The notes beneath the pieces were generated by a model. That model was not told where the DNA came from and made no database searches. It saw only the letters and a program-made list of their open reading frames with translations. Both the position numbers and the translations under genes were made by a program. A stretch of 64,000 nucleotides of DNA from an uncultured Gammaproteobacteria bacterium (lineage in GTDB: Bacteria > Pseudomonadota > Gammaproteobacteria > Steroidobacterales > Woeseiaceae): positions 119,337 through 183,336 of the forward strand of contig CALBPI010000061.1 in the NCBI GenBank assembly GCA_937899415.1, in the 5' to 3' direction. This document shows, one piece after another, positions 33,100 to 42,845 of this stretch; the stretch's first letter is position 1, and each line of letters opens with the position of its first letter.

Positions 33100-33570
33100 C
33101 TAGTCCCGGCGTTGTACGGCGTGGTGAAACAGCCAGAGTGGCGCGAGCATCGCCAGCTGCACGAATTCGGCCAGACTACGCGCTGACTTCCGGCGCATGC
33201 CGGCCAGGTCGAGGCACAGCGCCATGGTGATGAGTGCTGCAGCGATGAGCGGCAGCTGGGGCGTCAGCGCTGCCAGCAGACCGACGCTCACGCCGAAGGC
33301 GACCACGATGGGTACCAGCGCCAGCGCCAGTGGCAGCGAGAGGATGAAGTAGTAGACGATGAGCGCGATGAGCAGCAGCGTCGACCAGTTCAGCAGCACC
33401 GAGATCCGGCGCAGCGCATCGGGCACGGGCAGGGCCCAAAGCGCCGTCAACACACCCAGCGCCAGCAGTACGGTGGCTAGGGCGTGCAGCCAGGGCAGGC
33501 GCCTTGCCGCGAATAGCGCGTCGTAGCGGTCGATCCAGTGGCCCAGCGCCGTCTGGGGGGAACTTTCCAT
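33100..33570 (-). CDS. Membrane protein distantly similar to DUF962/Mpo1
   Basis: 156 residues from ATG 33570, with four predicted helices. HWIDRYDALFAARRLPWLHA, LTALWALPVP and LNWSTLLLIALIVYYFILSL recall the DUF962 (Mpo1-like) pattern of 'W...Y..SH..P.N..IH' followed by LWALPVP and LNWATL...YYLRLS. The family's SHxNPxN metal-binding residues are replaced here (DALFAARRLP), so dioxygenase function may be lost. No Shine-Dalgarno is visible at this ATG. The 52-nt gap to gcdH upstream of its 3' end is unremarkable. Confidence 0.65.
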   Translation of the reverse strand: MESSPQTALGHWIDRYDALFAARRLPWLHALATVLLALGVLTALWALPVPDALRRISVLLNWSTLLLIALIVYYFILSLPLALALVPIVVAFGVSVGLLAALTPQLPLIAAALITMALCLDLAGMRRKSARSLAEFVQLAMLAPLWLFHHAVQRRD

Positions 33571-33693
33571 AAGCACAGTGTGCCGTATCCGTGTCGTCGC
33601 CGTTAAGCCCCGGTTCAGGGGAATCCCCTCAAGCTTGTGCACAACGGTTTGATAAAATTAAGCCCCTTGGGCACAACGAAGGGAGACCCCCCA

Positions 33694-34371
33694 ATGAAGA
33701 CCAAATTCGTGCGAACAATCATTGCGGTTGGCGGCGTGGCGTTGCTGGCGACAGCCTGCACCACGGTTGATCCGTACACCCGCGAACAAAAGACAAGCCA
33801 GGCCACGCGTGGCGCGCTGATCGGCGCCGCTGCCGGGGTTGTGGTCGGCCTCATCTCGGGCGACGACGCCGTGGAACGACGCCAACGCGCACTCATCGGC
33901 GCCGGTGTCGGCGCGCTGGCCGGTGGCGCCATTGGCGGCTACATGGACCGCCAGGAAGCCGAGCTGCGGGCACAGCTGGAGTCCTCAGGCGTGAGTGTCA
34001 CGCGCATCGGTGACCAGATCACGCTCAACATGCCCAGCAATGTGACCTTTGCCACGGACAGCTCAAACATCAACCCCTCGTTCTACGAGGTCCTGGGTTC
34101 GGTCTCAGTCGTGCTGCAGAAGTACCAGTCGACGGTGATCGAAGTCGCGGGCCACACGGACAGTGACGGCAGCGTTGAGTACAACCAGGCGCTGTCGGAG
34201 CGGCGCGCCGAATCGGTTGCGGCTTACCTGCGCGGCCAGCAGGTCATGGGTCAGCGCATCATCACGCTCGGCCAGGGTGAGTTGCGCCCTGTCGCCAGCA
34301 ACGCGACGGCGGCCGGCAAGGCTGCCAACCGCCGCGTCGAGCTGACGCTCGTACCCGTTACGGCTGGATGA
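33694..34371 (+). CDS. OmpA-family outer-membrane lipoprotein (YiaD-like)
   Basis: 225 residues. Lipoprotein signal with lipobox LLATAC, two glycine-zipper segments (GALIGAAAGVVVGLISG; ALIGAGVGALAGGAIGGYMD), then an OmpA C-terminal peptidoglycan-binding domain: VTFATDSSNINPSFYEVL, EVAGHTDSDGSVEYNQALSE RRAESVAAYL and NRRVELTLVP. It would tether outer membrane to peptidoglycan. ATG 33694 has GAAGGGAG about 8 nt upstream. Close in build to YiaD of E. coli. Confidence 0.93.
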   Translation: MKTKFVRTIIAVGGVALLATACTTVDPYTREQKTSQATRGALIGAAAGVVVGLISGDDAVERRQRALIGAGVGALAGGAIGGYMDRQEAELRAQLESSGVSVTRIGDQITLNMPSNVTFATDSSNINPSFYEVLGSVSVVLQKYQSTVIEVAGHTDSDGSVEYNQALSERRAESVAAYLRGQQVMGQRIITLGQGELRPVASNATAAGKAANRRVELTLVPVTAG

Positions 34372-34393
34372 TCCAGCACGCACATTGCGACAC

Positions 34394-34422
34394 GCGGGGC
34401 AGCGGATTGACCGCTGCCCCGC
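34394..34422 (+). terminator. Perfect 12-bp hairpin after the OmpA-like gene
   Basis: A 12-bp arm GCGGGGCAGCGG, 5-nt loop and exact complement, 22 nt after the stop codon. There is no U-run, only ATTGCATT, so it could end transcription inefficiently or protect the 3' end of the upstream mRNA. It lies 19 nt before the next start codon. Confidence 0.5.
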
Positions 34423-34441
34423 ATTGCATTGAGGCGGGCGT

Positions 34442-34867
34442 ATGCGCCTGAACAAACGCGCGGCGACTCGCTTCGCCGTCGTCGCCATCGGCGCGGTCAT
34501 CGCGGCATTCATTGCCGAGTACGAGACGCGGGGGCCGCAGGTTGCGGACGCGCCCACGCAGTGGACCCAGGCGCTTGATGACCAATGGGTCTCGACGGCG
34601 GTCACGATCTACCGCGAGCTGCCCGACGACAACGAGGGCTCGCGCCACCAGCGCCTGCTGGGTCGCACAGACGGCGGCCATTCGCTGCTCATCGTGCACA
34701 ACATCGATCTCGCGCCGCGCGTTCCCGCGCGTACGGGCGACCGCATCGAGGTGCGTGGCCACTTCGTCTGGAATGATAAGGGCGGGCTCGTGCACTGGAC
34801 CCACCACGATCCACAGGGTCGCCACGACGGCGGCTACATCGATTTCGCGGGCAAGCGCTACCGCTGA
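34442..34867 (+). CDS. DUF3465-family exported protein
   Basis: 141 residues with an N-terminal signal or anchor ([20 protein letters not shown]) and a DUF3465 domain: [69 protein letters not shown]. The family is predicted to have an OB-like fold with conserved His and Asp; its function is not known. It precedes folD after 55 nt but need not be functionally linked. Confidence 0.88.
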   Translation: MRLNKRAATRFAVVAIGAVIAAFIAEYETRGPQVADAPTQWTQALDDQWVSTAVTIYRELPDDNEGSRHQRLLGRTDGGHSLLIVHNIDLAPRVPARTGDRIEVRGHFVWNDKGGLVHWTHHDPQGRHDGGYIDFAGKRYR

Positions 34868-34922
34868 CGGGTCGATTTGGTTAGGCTCGCGCCCCGACTT
34901 CAGGACTCGCGCGAGAAACAGT

Positions 34923-35801
34923 ATGGCGGAACGAATCGACGGCAAGGCACGTGCGGCGATGCTGCGCGAAGACGTGGCGGCCGGCGTGCAGACGCTGTTC
35001 GACGCGACGGGCGTTCGGCCCGGCCTGACCGTGGTCATCATCGGCGAAGACCCGGCGAGCCAGGTCTACGTGCGCAACAAGGGCCGCATGGCCGAGGCCG
35101 CGGGCTTTGTGTCGAACACACACCGCTTGCCCGCCGACGTGCCCGAGGCCGATCTGCTGGCCATCATCGACGACCTCAATGCGGATGACAGTGTGCACGG
35201 CATCCTCGTGCAGCTGCCGCTGCCCGACCACATCGACGACCGCACGGTCATCAACCGCATCGACCCCGACAAGGACGTGGACGGTTTCCACACGGTCAAT
35301 GTTGGCCGACTGTCGATCGGGCTCGACGGCTTCGTGCCCTGCACACCACTGGGCTGTCTTGACCTGCTCAAGCATTCGGGCGCGCCGCTGACCGGTGCGC
35401 ACGCGGTCATCGTGGGGCGCTCCAACATCGTTGGAAAGCCGATGGCCGCGCTGCTGCTCGCCGAGCACTGCACGGTCACGATCGCGCACTCACGGACCAG
35501 GGATCTGGCAGCGCTCTGCCGCACGGCCGACATCCTCGTCGCGGCCGTGGGCCGCCCGGGTCTCATTTCGGGCGACTGGGTCAAGGAAGGCGCAACTGTT
35601 ATTGATGTCGGCATCAACCGCATCGATGCGGGTGAGGGCAAGACGCGACTCGTGGGTGACGTCGACTTCGAATCTGCGGCACAGCGCGCGGCGGCCATCA
35701 CGCCCGTGCCCGGCGGCGTCGGCCCGATGACCATCGCCTGCCTGCTTTCCAATACGCTGAAAGCAGCAAAGCGCGCCCGGGGGCGCGCTTCGCAAAGCTA
35801 A
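34923..35801 (+). CDS. folD: Methylenetetrahydrofolate dehydrogenase/cyclohydrolase
   Basis: Bifunctional one-carbon enzyme interconverting 5,10-methylene- and 10-formyl-tetrahydrofolate. The catalytic lysine is in [45 protein letters not shown] and [11 protein letters not shown] are all intact. 292 residues from ATG 34923; the longer frame overlapping the DUF3465 gene is a shadow. The last codons (35770-35791) form a perfect 9-bp hairpin, AAGCGCGCC against GGCGCGCTT, which might act with convergent rpoH as a shared 3' structure. Confidence 0.96.
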   Translation: MAERIDGKARAAMLREDVAAGVQTLFDATGVRPGLTVVIIGEDPASQVYVRNKGRMAEAAGFVSNTHRLPADVPEADLLAIIDDLNADDSVHGILVQLPLPDHIDDRTVINRIDPDKDVDGFHTVNVGRLSIGLDGFVPCTPLGCLDLLKHSGAPLTGAHAVIVGRSNIVGKPMAALLLAEHCTVTIAHSRTRDLAALCRTADILVAAVGRPGLISGDWVKEGATVIDVGINRIDAGEGKTRLVGDVDFESAAQRAAAITPVPGGVGPMTIACLLSNTLKAAKRARGRASQS

Positions 35802-35822
35802 CGATACGAGGCGGTCGCGACG

Positions 35823-36689
35823 TCAGTCGGCGTCGAGCGTAGCCTTGAGCTTCTTGATGGCAGCCGCCTCGATCTGACGGATACGCTCGGCGGATACACC
35901 GTAGCGGTCGGCCAGGTCGTGCAGCGTCGTCTTTTTCTCAGAGAGCCAGCGCTGCTGCAGGATGTCGCGGCTGCGGTCATCGAGCGCGGCCAGTGCTTCA
36001 CCCAGGCGTGCCGTCGCGTCCTGCTGCCAGTCGGCAGACTCAACGAGGTCGGCGGGGTTGGCATCTTCGCTCTCGAGGAAGGCGGCGGGCGCAAAGGTCC
36101 GCTCTTCGTCGTCGGCGGGGCCAAGGTCGAAGGCTGCGTCACGCGCTGCAAGACGTTTTTCCATCTCCACGACTTCGCGCACGCTGACGCCAAGGTCCTT
36201 GGCAACGGCCTGCGTTTCGTCGTGTGACAACCAGGCAAGGCCCTTCTTGGCTTTGCGCAGGTTGAAAAACAGCTTGCGCTGCGCCTTGGTCGTCGCGACT
36301 TTCACGACGCGCCAGTTGCGCAGCACGAACTCGTGAATCTCGGCGCGAATCCAGTGCACGGCGAATGACACGAGACGCACGCCGACGTCGGGGTCGAAGC
36401 GCTTCACGGCCTTCATGAGGCCGACGTTGCCTTCCTGGATCAGGTCGCCAATGGGCAGGCCGTAGCCTGAGTAGCCCTTGGCGATGTGCACGACGAAACG
36501 CAGGTGCGCCATAACAAGCTCACGCGCGGCATCGAGGTTTTCTTCTTCAATGAACTCGCGGGCGAGCGCCTGCTCGTCTTCCTTGCTGAGCACGGGGATG
36601 CTGCTGACGGCCTGGATGTACGCGTCGAGGCTGCCGACCGGACCGGTCAGCATCAGATCCTGGTGCTTGATTGCCAGTTCTTTTGCCAT
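35823..36689 (-). CDS. rpoH: Heat-shock sigma factor sigma-32
   Basis: Directs RNA polymerase to heat-shock promoters. 288 residues with region 2 ([58 protein letters not shown]), the RpoH box [17 protein letters not shown], and region 4 ([19 protein letters not shown]). ATG 36689 ([12 protein letters not shown]) is chosen; AAGGA lies about 13 nt upstream. The longer frame to 36785 starts inside a hairpin-rich leader. It follows ftsYEX as in E. coli. Its upstream region holds a perfect CIRCE element, implying HrcA repression on top of any sigma-32 translational control. Confidence 0.96.
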   Translation of the reverse strand: MAKELAIKHQDLMLTGPVGSLDAYIQAVSSIPVLSKEDEQALAREFIEEENLDAARELVMAHLRFVVHIAKGYSGYGLPIGDLIQEGNVGLMKAVKRFDPDVGVRLVSFAVHWIRAEIHEFVLRNWRVVKVATTKAQRKLFFNLRKAKKGLAWLSHDETQAVAKDLGVSVREVVEMEKRLAARDAAFDLGPADDEERTFAPAAFLESEDANPADLVESADWQQDATARLGEALAALDDRSRDILQQRWLSEKKTTLHDLADRYGVSAERIRQIEAAAIKKLKATLDAD

Positions 36690-36786
36690 CTGCGATGGAA
36701 TCCTTCTGAAGCTTTTGAAGTGGCCGCAAACAACGGCCGGGTACTGCCTAGGAGACCCGGTCGGCGGCCGTTTTCTTACGTGCATT

Positions 36787-36813
36787 TTAGCACTCGTAGG
36801 GTTGGAGTGCTAA
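36787..36813. promoter_or_regulatory. CIRCE element (HrcA operator) upstream of rpoH
   Basis: TTAGCACTC at 36787-36795, a 9-nt spacer, and GAGTGCTAA at 36805-36813: a perfect match to the CIRCE consensus bound by the heat-shock repressor HrcA. On the minus strand one arm runs into TGCTAAAAT, an extended -10 (TAAAAT, 36789-36784), so bound HrcA would block this promoter. It lies 97 bp upstream of the rpoH start codon, between ftsX and rpoH. Confidence 0.92.
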
Positions 36814-36892
36814 AGCTGGGGCCAGGTTCCCGGACTAAGCGGCAAAATCGGCCAAAAAGGCCAACTTACGAGCTGTTATTCGACGTTCGGGC

Positions 36893-37804
36893 CTATTTGG
36901 GTTCAATTCGGCGCATATGACGCGCTGTGGCGAGCCAGGACCCGGCCAGGCCCAGCCCCACGCCGACGGCCACGAGGACCCCCGTTTCGCGCAAATCGAG
37001 GCCCGAAAGGCGCCAACTGCCGCCGTAGAGCCCCGCGAGCGCCGACACGGGTCCCGCCAAAAGCGCCGTGGCGACGGCCACGAGCACCACCGCGGCCAGT
37101 CCGCCCGCAAGCCCGTACCAGAAGCCCGTGTAGAGGAAGGGACGGCGAATGAAGCCGTCGCTGGCGCCCACGAGCTGCATGATCTCGATCTCGTCGCGCC
37201 GATTCTGGATGTCGAGCCGGATCGTGTTGCCGATCACGACGAGCAGCGCGAGTCCCAGCATGCCGGCCGCCAGCAGGATGCTGCGGCGCACGAGCTGCAG
37301 CATGGCCTGGAAGCGGCTCACCCATTCGGTGTCGAGCTGCACGATGTCGGCTTCGGGCAGGTTTTCGAGTTCCTGCTTGAGCAGCGCGCTGGCCTCTGGT
37401 GAAAGCGAGGCAATCGGACGCACGACGAGCGCGTGCGGCAACGGGTTGTTGTCGAGTGCGTCGAGCGCGGCGCCGAAGCCCGAGTTTTCGGCAAACGCCT
37501 CAAGCGCCTCGTCGGCGTCGACGAGTGTTACATCGGCGATGTCCGCTCGCGAGGCGAGCAGATTGCCGAGCTGATCCGCAGCGGCGCGGTCGATGTCGGG
37601 CTGCAGGTACATCGAGAAGTCGGTCGCGCCCTGCCAGCCCCCGCTGACTGTGAGCGCGTTCTTCACGAGCACCTGCAAAGCACCGGGTAGCGCCAGCGTC
37701 ACACCAATAACGAGTACCGTGAGCACGGTGGCCAGCGGCGACTCGGCGAGCTTGCCCAGCGAGGCCAGCGCGGTTTGTGCGTGTCTTCCGATCCAGGCCT
37801 GCAT
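36893..37804 (-). CDS. ftsX: Cell division protein FtsX
   Basis: Membrane partner of FtsE; the complex activates peptidoglycan hydrolases at the septum. 303 residues: an N-terminal helix (LATVLTVLVIGVTLALPGAL), a periplasmic domain, then three helices at the C-terminal half, with the RRDEIEIMQLVGASDGFIRRP motif before the last two. ATG 37804 shares one base with the ftsE stop (TGATG). An in-frame TTG just upstream is ignored. Last gene of ftsY-ftsE-ftsX; rpoH follows with its own control region. Confidence 0.94.
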   Translation of the reverse strand: MQAWIGRHAQTALASLGKLAESPLATVLTVLVIGVTLALPGALQVLVKNALTVSGGWQGATDFSMYLQPDIDRAAADQLGNLLASRADIADVTLVDADEALEAFAENSGFGAALDALDNNPLPHALVVRPIASLSPEASALLKQELENLPEADIVQLDTEWVSRFQAMLQLVRRSILLAAGMLGLALLVVIGNTIRLDIQNRRDEIEIMQLVGASDGFIRRPFLYTGFWYGLAGGLAAVVLVAVATALLAGPVSALAGLYGGSWRLSGLDLRETGVLVAVGVGLGLAGSWLATARHMRRIEPK

Positions 37805-38499
37805 CAATCGATCTCGAAGGCCTGCTGGCCCGACGGGTTGGCACTGTCGGCCGTCAGGCGGCCGCGGTCGAGCGTGATGCGGCGGTGCCCCATCTCCGTG
37901 ATCAGCGACAGGTCGTGGGACGCGATGAGCAGCGTGACACCGATGTCACGAAAGCGCTCGAACAGCGTCATGATGCCGCGCGAGAGCTCCGGGTCGAGGT
38001 TGCCCGTGGGTTCGTCGGCGATCACGATCTTGGGTCGCGCGACGATGGCGCGCGCAATACCCACGCGTTGTTGCTCACCCGATGACAGCGTTTCGGGGCG
38101 CTGCTTCTCTTTGCTGAGTAGGTCCACCTGGTCGAGCGCGGCCCGCACGCGTTTGCCGATGTCGCGCGGGCGCAAGCCCGTAATCACGAGTGGCAAGGCC
38201 ACGTTGTCGAACACCGTGCGATCGAACAGCAGCTTGTGATCCTGGAACACCATGCCGATGTCGCGGCGGTAGGCGGCCAGCCCGCGCCGACCGATGCCGC
38301 GCGTGCTGCGCTTGTCGACCAGTACTTGGCCGCGCGTCGGGCGTTCAATGAGACCGATGAGTCGCAGCAAGGTGCTCTTGCCCGCGCCCGAATGGCCCGT
38401 GACAAATACGAGCTCTCCCGCGTCGATGTCGAGCATGAGATTGGAGAGCGCTTCGTGACCGCCCGGGTAACGTTTGCTGACGTTGTCGAAGCGGATCAT
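37804..38499 (-). CDS. ftsE: Cell division ATP-binding protein FtsE
   Basis: ABC ATPase of the FtsEX division complex, 231 residues. Walker A GHSGAGKST, signature LSSGEQQRVGIARA, Walker B VIADEPTGNLD, and H-loop ASHDLSLI. The N-terminus MIRFDNVSKRYPGGHEAL is typical. Its ATG overlaps the ftsY stop by 4 nt, and its stop overlaps ftsX by one base. Confidence 0.96.
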   Translation of the reverse strand: MIRFDNVSKRYPGGHEALSNLMLDIDAGELVFVTGHSGAGKSTLLRLIGLIERPTRGQVLVDKRSTRGIGRRGLAAYRRDIGMVFQDHKLLFDRTVFDNVALPLVITGLRPRDIGKRVRAALDQVDLLSKEKQRPETLSSGEQQRVGIARAIVARPKIVIADEPTGNLDPELSRGIMTLFERFRDIGVTLLIASHDLSLITEMGHRRITLDRGRLTADSANPSGQQAFEID

Positions 38500-39434
38500 G
38501 TGTCGATGCCGAGCAGCGCGCTCGCGAAGCCCTCGGCCTCGAAGGGTTGCATGTCTTCGAGCTGCTCGCCGATGCCGATAAAGCGCACCGGGATGCCGAG
38601 TGTGTCGACGATGGCGAGGATCACGCCGCCCTTGGCGCTGCCGTCGAGCTTGGTGACCGTGATACCCGTGAGGCCCAGCGCGTCGTTGAAGAGCCTGGCC
38701 TGCTGCAGCGCGTTTTGTCCCTGGCTGCCGTCGATGATGAGCATCACTTCATGCGGCGCGGTGTCGTCGTGGCGCGCGATGACGCGTTTGACCTTGGCCA
38801 GCTCGTCCATGAGGCCTTGCTGGTTCTGCAGGCGCCCAGCCGTGTCGGCGATGAGCACGTCGATGTCGCGCGCCTGTGCGGCACTCATGGCATCGAATAC
38901 CACGGCCGCGGGATCGGCGCCGCTTTCCTGGGCCACGACGGGTACGTCGTTGCGTTCGCCCCAGGCCTGTAATTGCTCCACGGCCGCGGCGCGGAACGTA
39001 TCCGCGGCGGCCAGCATCACGGACAGCCCGGCGTCCTTGAAACGCCGCGCGAGCTTGCCGGCGGTCGTCGTCTTGCCGGCGCCGTTGACGCCCACCATGA
39101 GCAGCACGAACGGGCGTTTGTCGCCCACCACAAGTGGTGCTTCGCCGGGCTTCAGCACGTCTGTGAGCGTGCGTTGCAGGCCGTCGCGCAGCGCCTCGGC
39201 GTCACGCTTTTCCTTGCGCGCAAGGTTCTTGTTGAGCGCCCCCATGATGTTCTCGGTGGTGTCGACGCCGACGTCGGCCATGAGTAGTCGCGTCTCGATC
39301 TCCTCGAGCGTCTCGTCGTCAATACGACCGCCGGGCACAAACTCGGTGATGTCCCGGGTCAGCCACGAGTCGCCGCGGTTGAGGCGGGCGCGCAGGCGCT
39401 TGAAGAATCCGGGTTGCGCGTCGTTTTCGGTCAT
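38496..39434 (-). CDS. ftsY: Signal recognition particle receptor FtsY
   Basis: GTPase receptor that brings SRP-bound ribosomes to the membrane. The NG domain is complete: GVNGAGKTTTAGKLARRF (G1), DTFRAAAVEQLQ, DTAGRLQNQQGLMDEL (G3), TKLDGSAKGG (G4) and the C-terminal GIGEQLEDMQPF. At 312 residues it lacks the long acidic A domain of E. coli FtsY (497 aa), and has only a short basic N-terminus (GFFKRLRARLNRG) for membrane contact. First gene of ftsYEX; divergent from rsmD across 85 bp. Confidence 0.96.
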   Translation of the reverse strand: MTENDAQPGFFKRLRARLNRGDSWLTRDITEFVPGGRIDDETLEEIETRLLMADVGVDTTENIMGALNKNLARKEKRDAEALRDGLQRTLTDVLKPGEAPLVVGDKRPFVLLMVGVNGAGKTTTAGKLARRFKDAGLSVMLAAADTFRAAAVEQLQAWGERNDVPVVAQESGADPAAVVFDAMSAAQARDIDVLIADTAGRLQNQQGLMDELAKVKRVIARHDDTAPHEVMLIIDGSQGQNALQQARLFNDALGLTGITVTKLDGSAKGGVILAIVDTLGIPVRFIGIGEQLEDMQPFEAEGFASALLGIDT

Positions 39435-39519
39435 CAGGCGGGGAAGGAGTGGCAGACGGCGCCATGCTACCAGCGGGCCTCTATTTAACGAAGTATGCGG
39501 CGCCGTTTACGATGGCGCC

Positions 39520-40598
<1,079 letters not shown>

Positions 40599-41411
40599 TC
40601 AGCTCTGGCAGGTGTTGCAGTAGAACGTTGAGCGCTGGCCGATGACGCGCTGGCGTACGCGGTCGCCGCAGGTCCGGCAGGGCTCGTCGGCGCGGCCGTA
40701 AACGGCGAGCTGTTGGGCGAAGTAACCCTGGCTGCCATCGACCCCAAAGAAGTCGCGCAGCGTCGTACCGCCCGCCTCGATGGCCTTGCCCAAGACTACC
40801 TTGATGGCCTCGGCCAGCGCCTGCATGCGCCGGCGTGAGACCCGGCCGGCGGCCCGAAGCGGGTGGATGCCCGCCAAAAATAAGGCCTCACTCGCGTAGA
40901 TGTTGCCCACGCCGACCACGATGCGGGCATCCATAATGAAGGTCTTGATGGCGGCCTTCCTGCCGCGCGAGCGCTCGTAGAGGTAGTCGCCGTCGAAATC
41001 GCCCGACAGGGGCTCAGGCCCGAGCGGCGCGATGAGCTTGTGGTTCAGCGGCTCCGGGCTCCAGAGCATGCTGCCGAAGCGGCGCGGATCATGAAACCGC
41101 AGCGTATTGCCGTTGTCGAAAACGATGTCGACGTGGTCATGCTTTCGACAGGGGTGGTCGCTGGGCACCACTTGCAGACGCCCCGACATGCCCAAATGAA
41201 CAATAAGGCTGCCCGGTCCTGTATCCATCAATAGATACTTGGCCCGGCGTCGAATGCCTTGTATCACCTGGCCTTCAAGCGTTTCGGCGAGATCGGCGGG
41301 CACAGGCCAGCGCAGACGCGGCTCGCGCACGATCAAGCGTTCGACTTTGTGGCCGACTATATGGGGTGAAACCCCGCGGCGCGTGGTCTCGACTTCAGGT
41401 AACTCGGGCAT
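40599..41411 (-). CDS. mutM: Formamidopyrimidine-DNA glycosylase
   Basis: Removes 8-oxoguanine and formamidopyrimidines and nicks the abasic site. 270 residues: catalytic N-terminal proline and glutamate (MPELPEVETTRRGV), lysine in RRRAKYLL, the H2TH region VGVGNIYASEALFLAGI, and a C-terminal zinc finger with CRTCG and CNTC. Together with mutY near the right end it gives a GO repair system. Lies back to back with coaD with no intervening base. Confidence 0.97.
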   Translation of the reverse strand: MPELPEVETTRRGVSPHIVGHKVERLIVREPRLRWPVPADLAETLEGQVIQGIRRRAKYLLMDTGPGSLIVHLGMSGRLQVVPSDHPCRKHDHVDIVFDNGNTLRFHDPRRFGSMLWSPEPLNHKLIAPLGPEPLSGDFDGDYLYERSRGRKAAIKTFIMDARIVVGVGNIYASEALFLAGIHPLRAAGRVSRRRMQALAEAIKVVLGKAIEAGGTTLRDFFGVDGSQGYFAQQLAVYGRADEPCRTCGDRVRQRVIGQRSTFYCNTCQS

Positions 41412-41563
41412 ATCGACGAATTGATGGCGCCCTGGGCGGGTTATTTGTGACTTGAATCCGTAGGATCAGCGGCGCCGAAGTTTATAGTGTTCACAGATTT
41501 CTGACATACTCCGCGCGACGCGTTCCCGCGTGACCGCAGCCATCGAGCTGCCAAGGATTTCCA

Positions 41564-42787
41564 TTGTCTATTGAATCTTTCACCGAATTTTTCATGCAGC
41601 ACCTGTATGGCGGCCTGCTCAACCTGAGCACGCTGGGCTACGTTATCGCCGGCCTCATCATGCTGCAGCTGTCCATGATGGCCGTAACGCTGTACCTGCA
41701 CCGCGACGCGGCTCACCGCTCGCTGAACCTGCACCCCGTGTTGCGCCACATCTTCCGTTTCTGGATCTGGTGCACCTCGGGCATGCTGACCCGCGAATGG
41801 GTGGCGGTACACCGCAAGCACCACGCCATGTGCGAAAAGCCGGGCGACCCGCACAGCCCCAAAGTCTTCGGCCTCAAGAAAGTGCTGCTCGAAGGCGCGG
41901 AACTCTACCGCGAAGAAACCAAGAGCGAAGAGACGCTCGAGAAGTACGGCCGCGGCTGCCCGCGTGACTGGATCGAAATTAACGTTTACGAGCGCTTCCC
42001 CTGGGGTGGCATCGTGCTGTTCGTCCTCTCGTGCCTGTTCTTCTACGGCGTGCCGGGCATCATCCTGCTGTCGATACAGCTTGTCTCGATGCCGCTGTTT
42101 GCGGCAGGCATCATCAACGGCATTGGCCACCACACGGGCTACCGCAATTTCGAGTGCGACGACGCCGCAACCAACATCGTGCCCTGGGGCATCTTTGTTG
42201 GCGGCGAAGAGCTGCACAACAACCACCATGCATTCCCGACCTCGGCCAAGTTCTCGATGCGTCCCTGGGAATTCGACATTGGCTGGATGTACATCACCAT
42301 CTTCTCGAAGCTGGGCCTGGCCAAGGTCAACAAGGTCGCGCCGCAGCCGGCAATGCGCCCTGCAGCGGGTGAGCTCAACGCTGACACACTGCGCGCCGTG
42401 ATCATCAACCGCATGCACGTGCTGCGTGATTACACCAAGCAGGTCACGCTGCCCACGCTGCGTTTCGAGCGCCGCCGTGCCGACGCGGGCGCCATGCTGA
42501 GTCGCGCCAAACGTGTACTCGTGCGCCAGCCGTCGCTGCTCGACGGCCGTGCCAAGGCGCGCCTCGACGAGATCCTCGACAACAGCGCCACGTTGCGCAC
42601 GGTCCACGAGTTCCGCGATCGCCTGCAGGCGCTCTGGCAGAGCGGTGCGGCCATCAGCAACGAGAAGCTACTCGAGCAGCTCAAGCAGTGGTGTGCCGAG
42701 GCTGAGGCCAGCGGTATCCGCTTCCTTGAGGACTTCGCCGCGCGCATGCGCAGCTACGCGATGAGCCCGGCACCGATTCGGGCGTAG
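41564..42787 (+). CDS. Membrane fatty acid desaturase with C-terminal extension
   Basis: A di-iron acyl desaturase with three histidine boxes: HRDAAHRS, VHRKHHAM and LHNNHHAFP. Membrane helices surround LYGGLLNLSTLGYVIAGLIM and GGIVLFVLSCLFFYGVPGII. It is like the delta-9 acyl-CoA/phospholipid desaturases (DesA type) that tune membrane fluidity. The start is TTG 41564 with AAGGA 7 nt upstream, giving 407 residues. Residues from about 270 on are a predicted helical extension rich in Arg and Leu (DGRAKARLDEILDNSATLRT), found in several proteobacterial homologues. A strong terminator follows. Confidence 0.9.
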   Translation: MSIESFTEFFMQHLYGGLLNLSTLGYVIAGLIMLQLSMMAVTLYLHRDAAHRSLNLHPVLRHIFRFWIWCTSGMLTREWVAVHRKHHAMCEKPGDPHSPKVFGLKKVLLEGAELYREETKSEETLEKYGRGCPRDWIEINVYERFPWGGIVLFVLSCLFFYGVPGIILLSIQLVSMPLFAAGIINGIGHHTGYRNFECDDAATNIVPWGIFVGGEELHNNHHAFPTSAKFSMRPWEFDIGWMYITIFSKLGLAKVNKVAPQPAMRPAAGELNADTLRAVIINRMHVLRDYTKQVTLPTLRFERRRADAGAMLSRAKRVLVRQPSLLDGRAKARLDEILDNSATLRTVHEFRDRLQALWQSGAAISNEKLLEQLKQWCAEAEASGIRFLEDFAARMRSYAMSPAPIRA

Positions 42788-42817
42788 CCACTGACACCCG
42801 GGCAACCGGATCAGGAG

Positions 42818-42845
42818 AAAAAGGGCGCCTCTGGCGCCCTTTTTC
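42818..42845. terminator. Bidirectional rho-independent terminator after the desaturase gene
   Basis: A-run, then stem AAAGGGCGCC (42820-42829), loop TCT, stem GGCGCCCTTT (42833-42842) and U-run. It is 31 nt after the desaturase stop. The stem is identical to that of the terminator at 46570-46598 on the other side of the pqi operon. The remaining 192 bases to the pqi start codon hold no gene and only weak promoter-like sequences. Confidence 0.88.

Noticed and set aside
33635..33644. TTGTGCACAA palindrome upstream of the OmpA-like gene, sharing half-sites with the mdh dyad at 9561-9575
   Set aside because: Spacing differs (0 versus 3 nt) and a 10-bp palindrome can arise by chance; two occurrences do not define a regulon.
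38236..39519. Possible long N-terminal extension of rsmD
   Set aside because: It is antisense to ftsE/ftsY; GTG 39520 gives the normal RsmD length.
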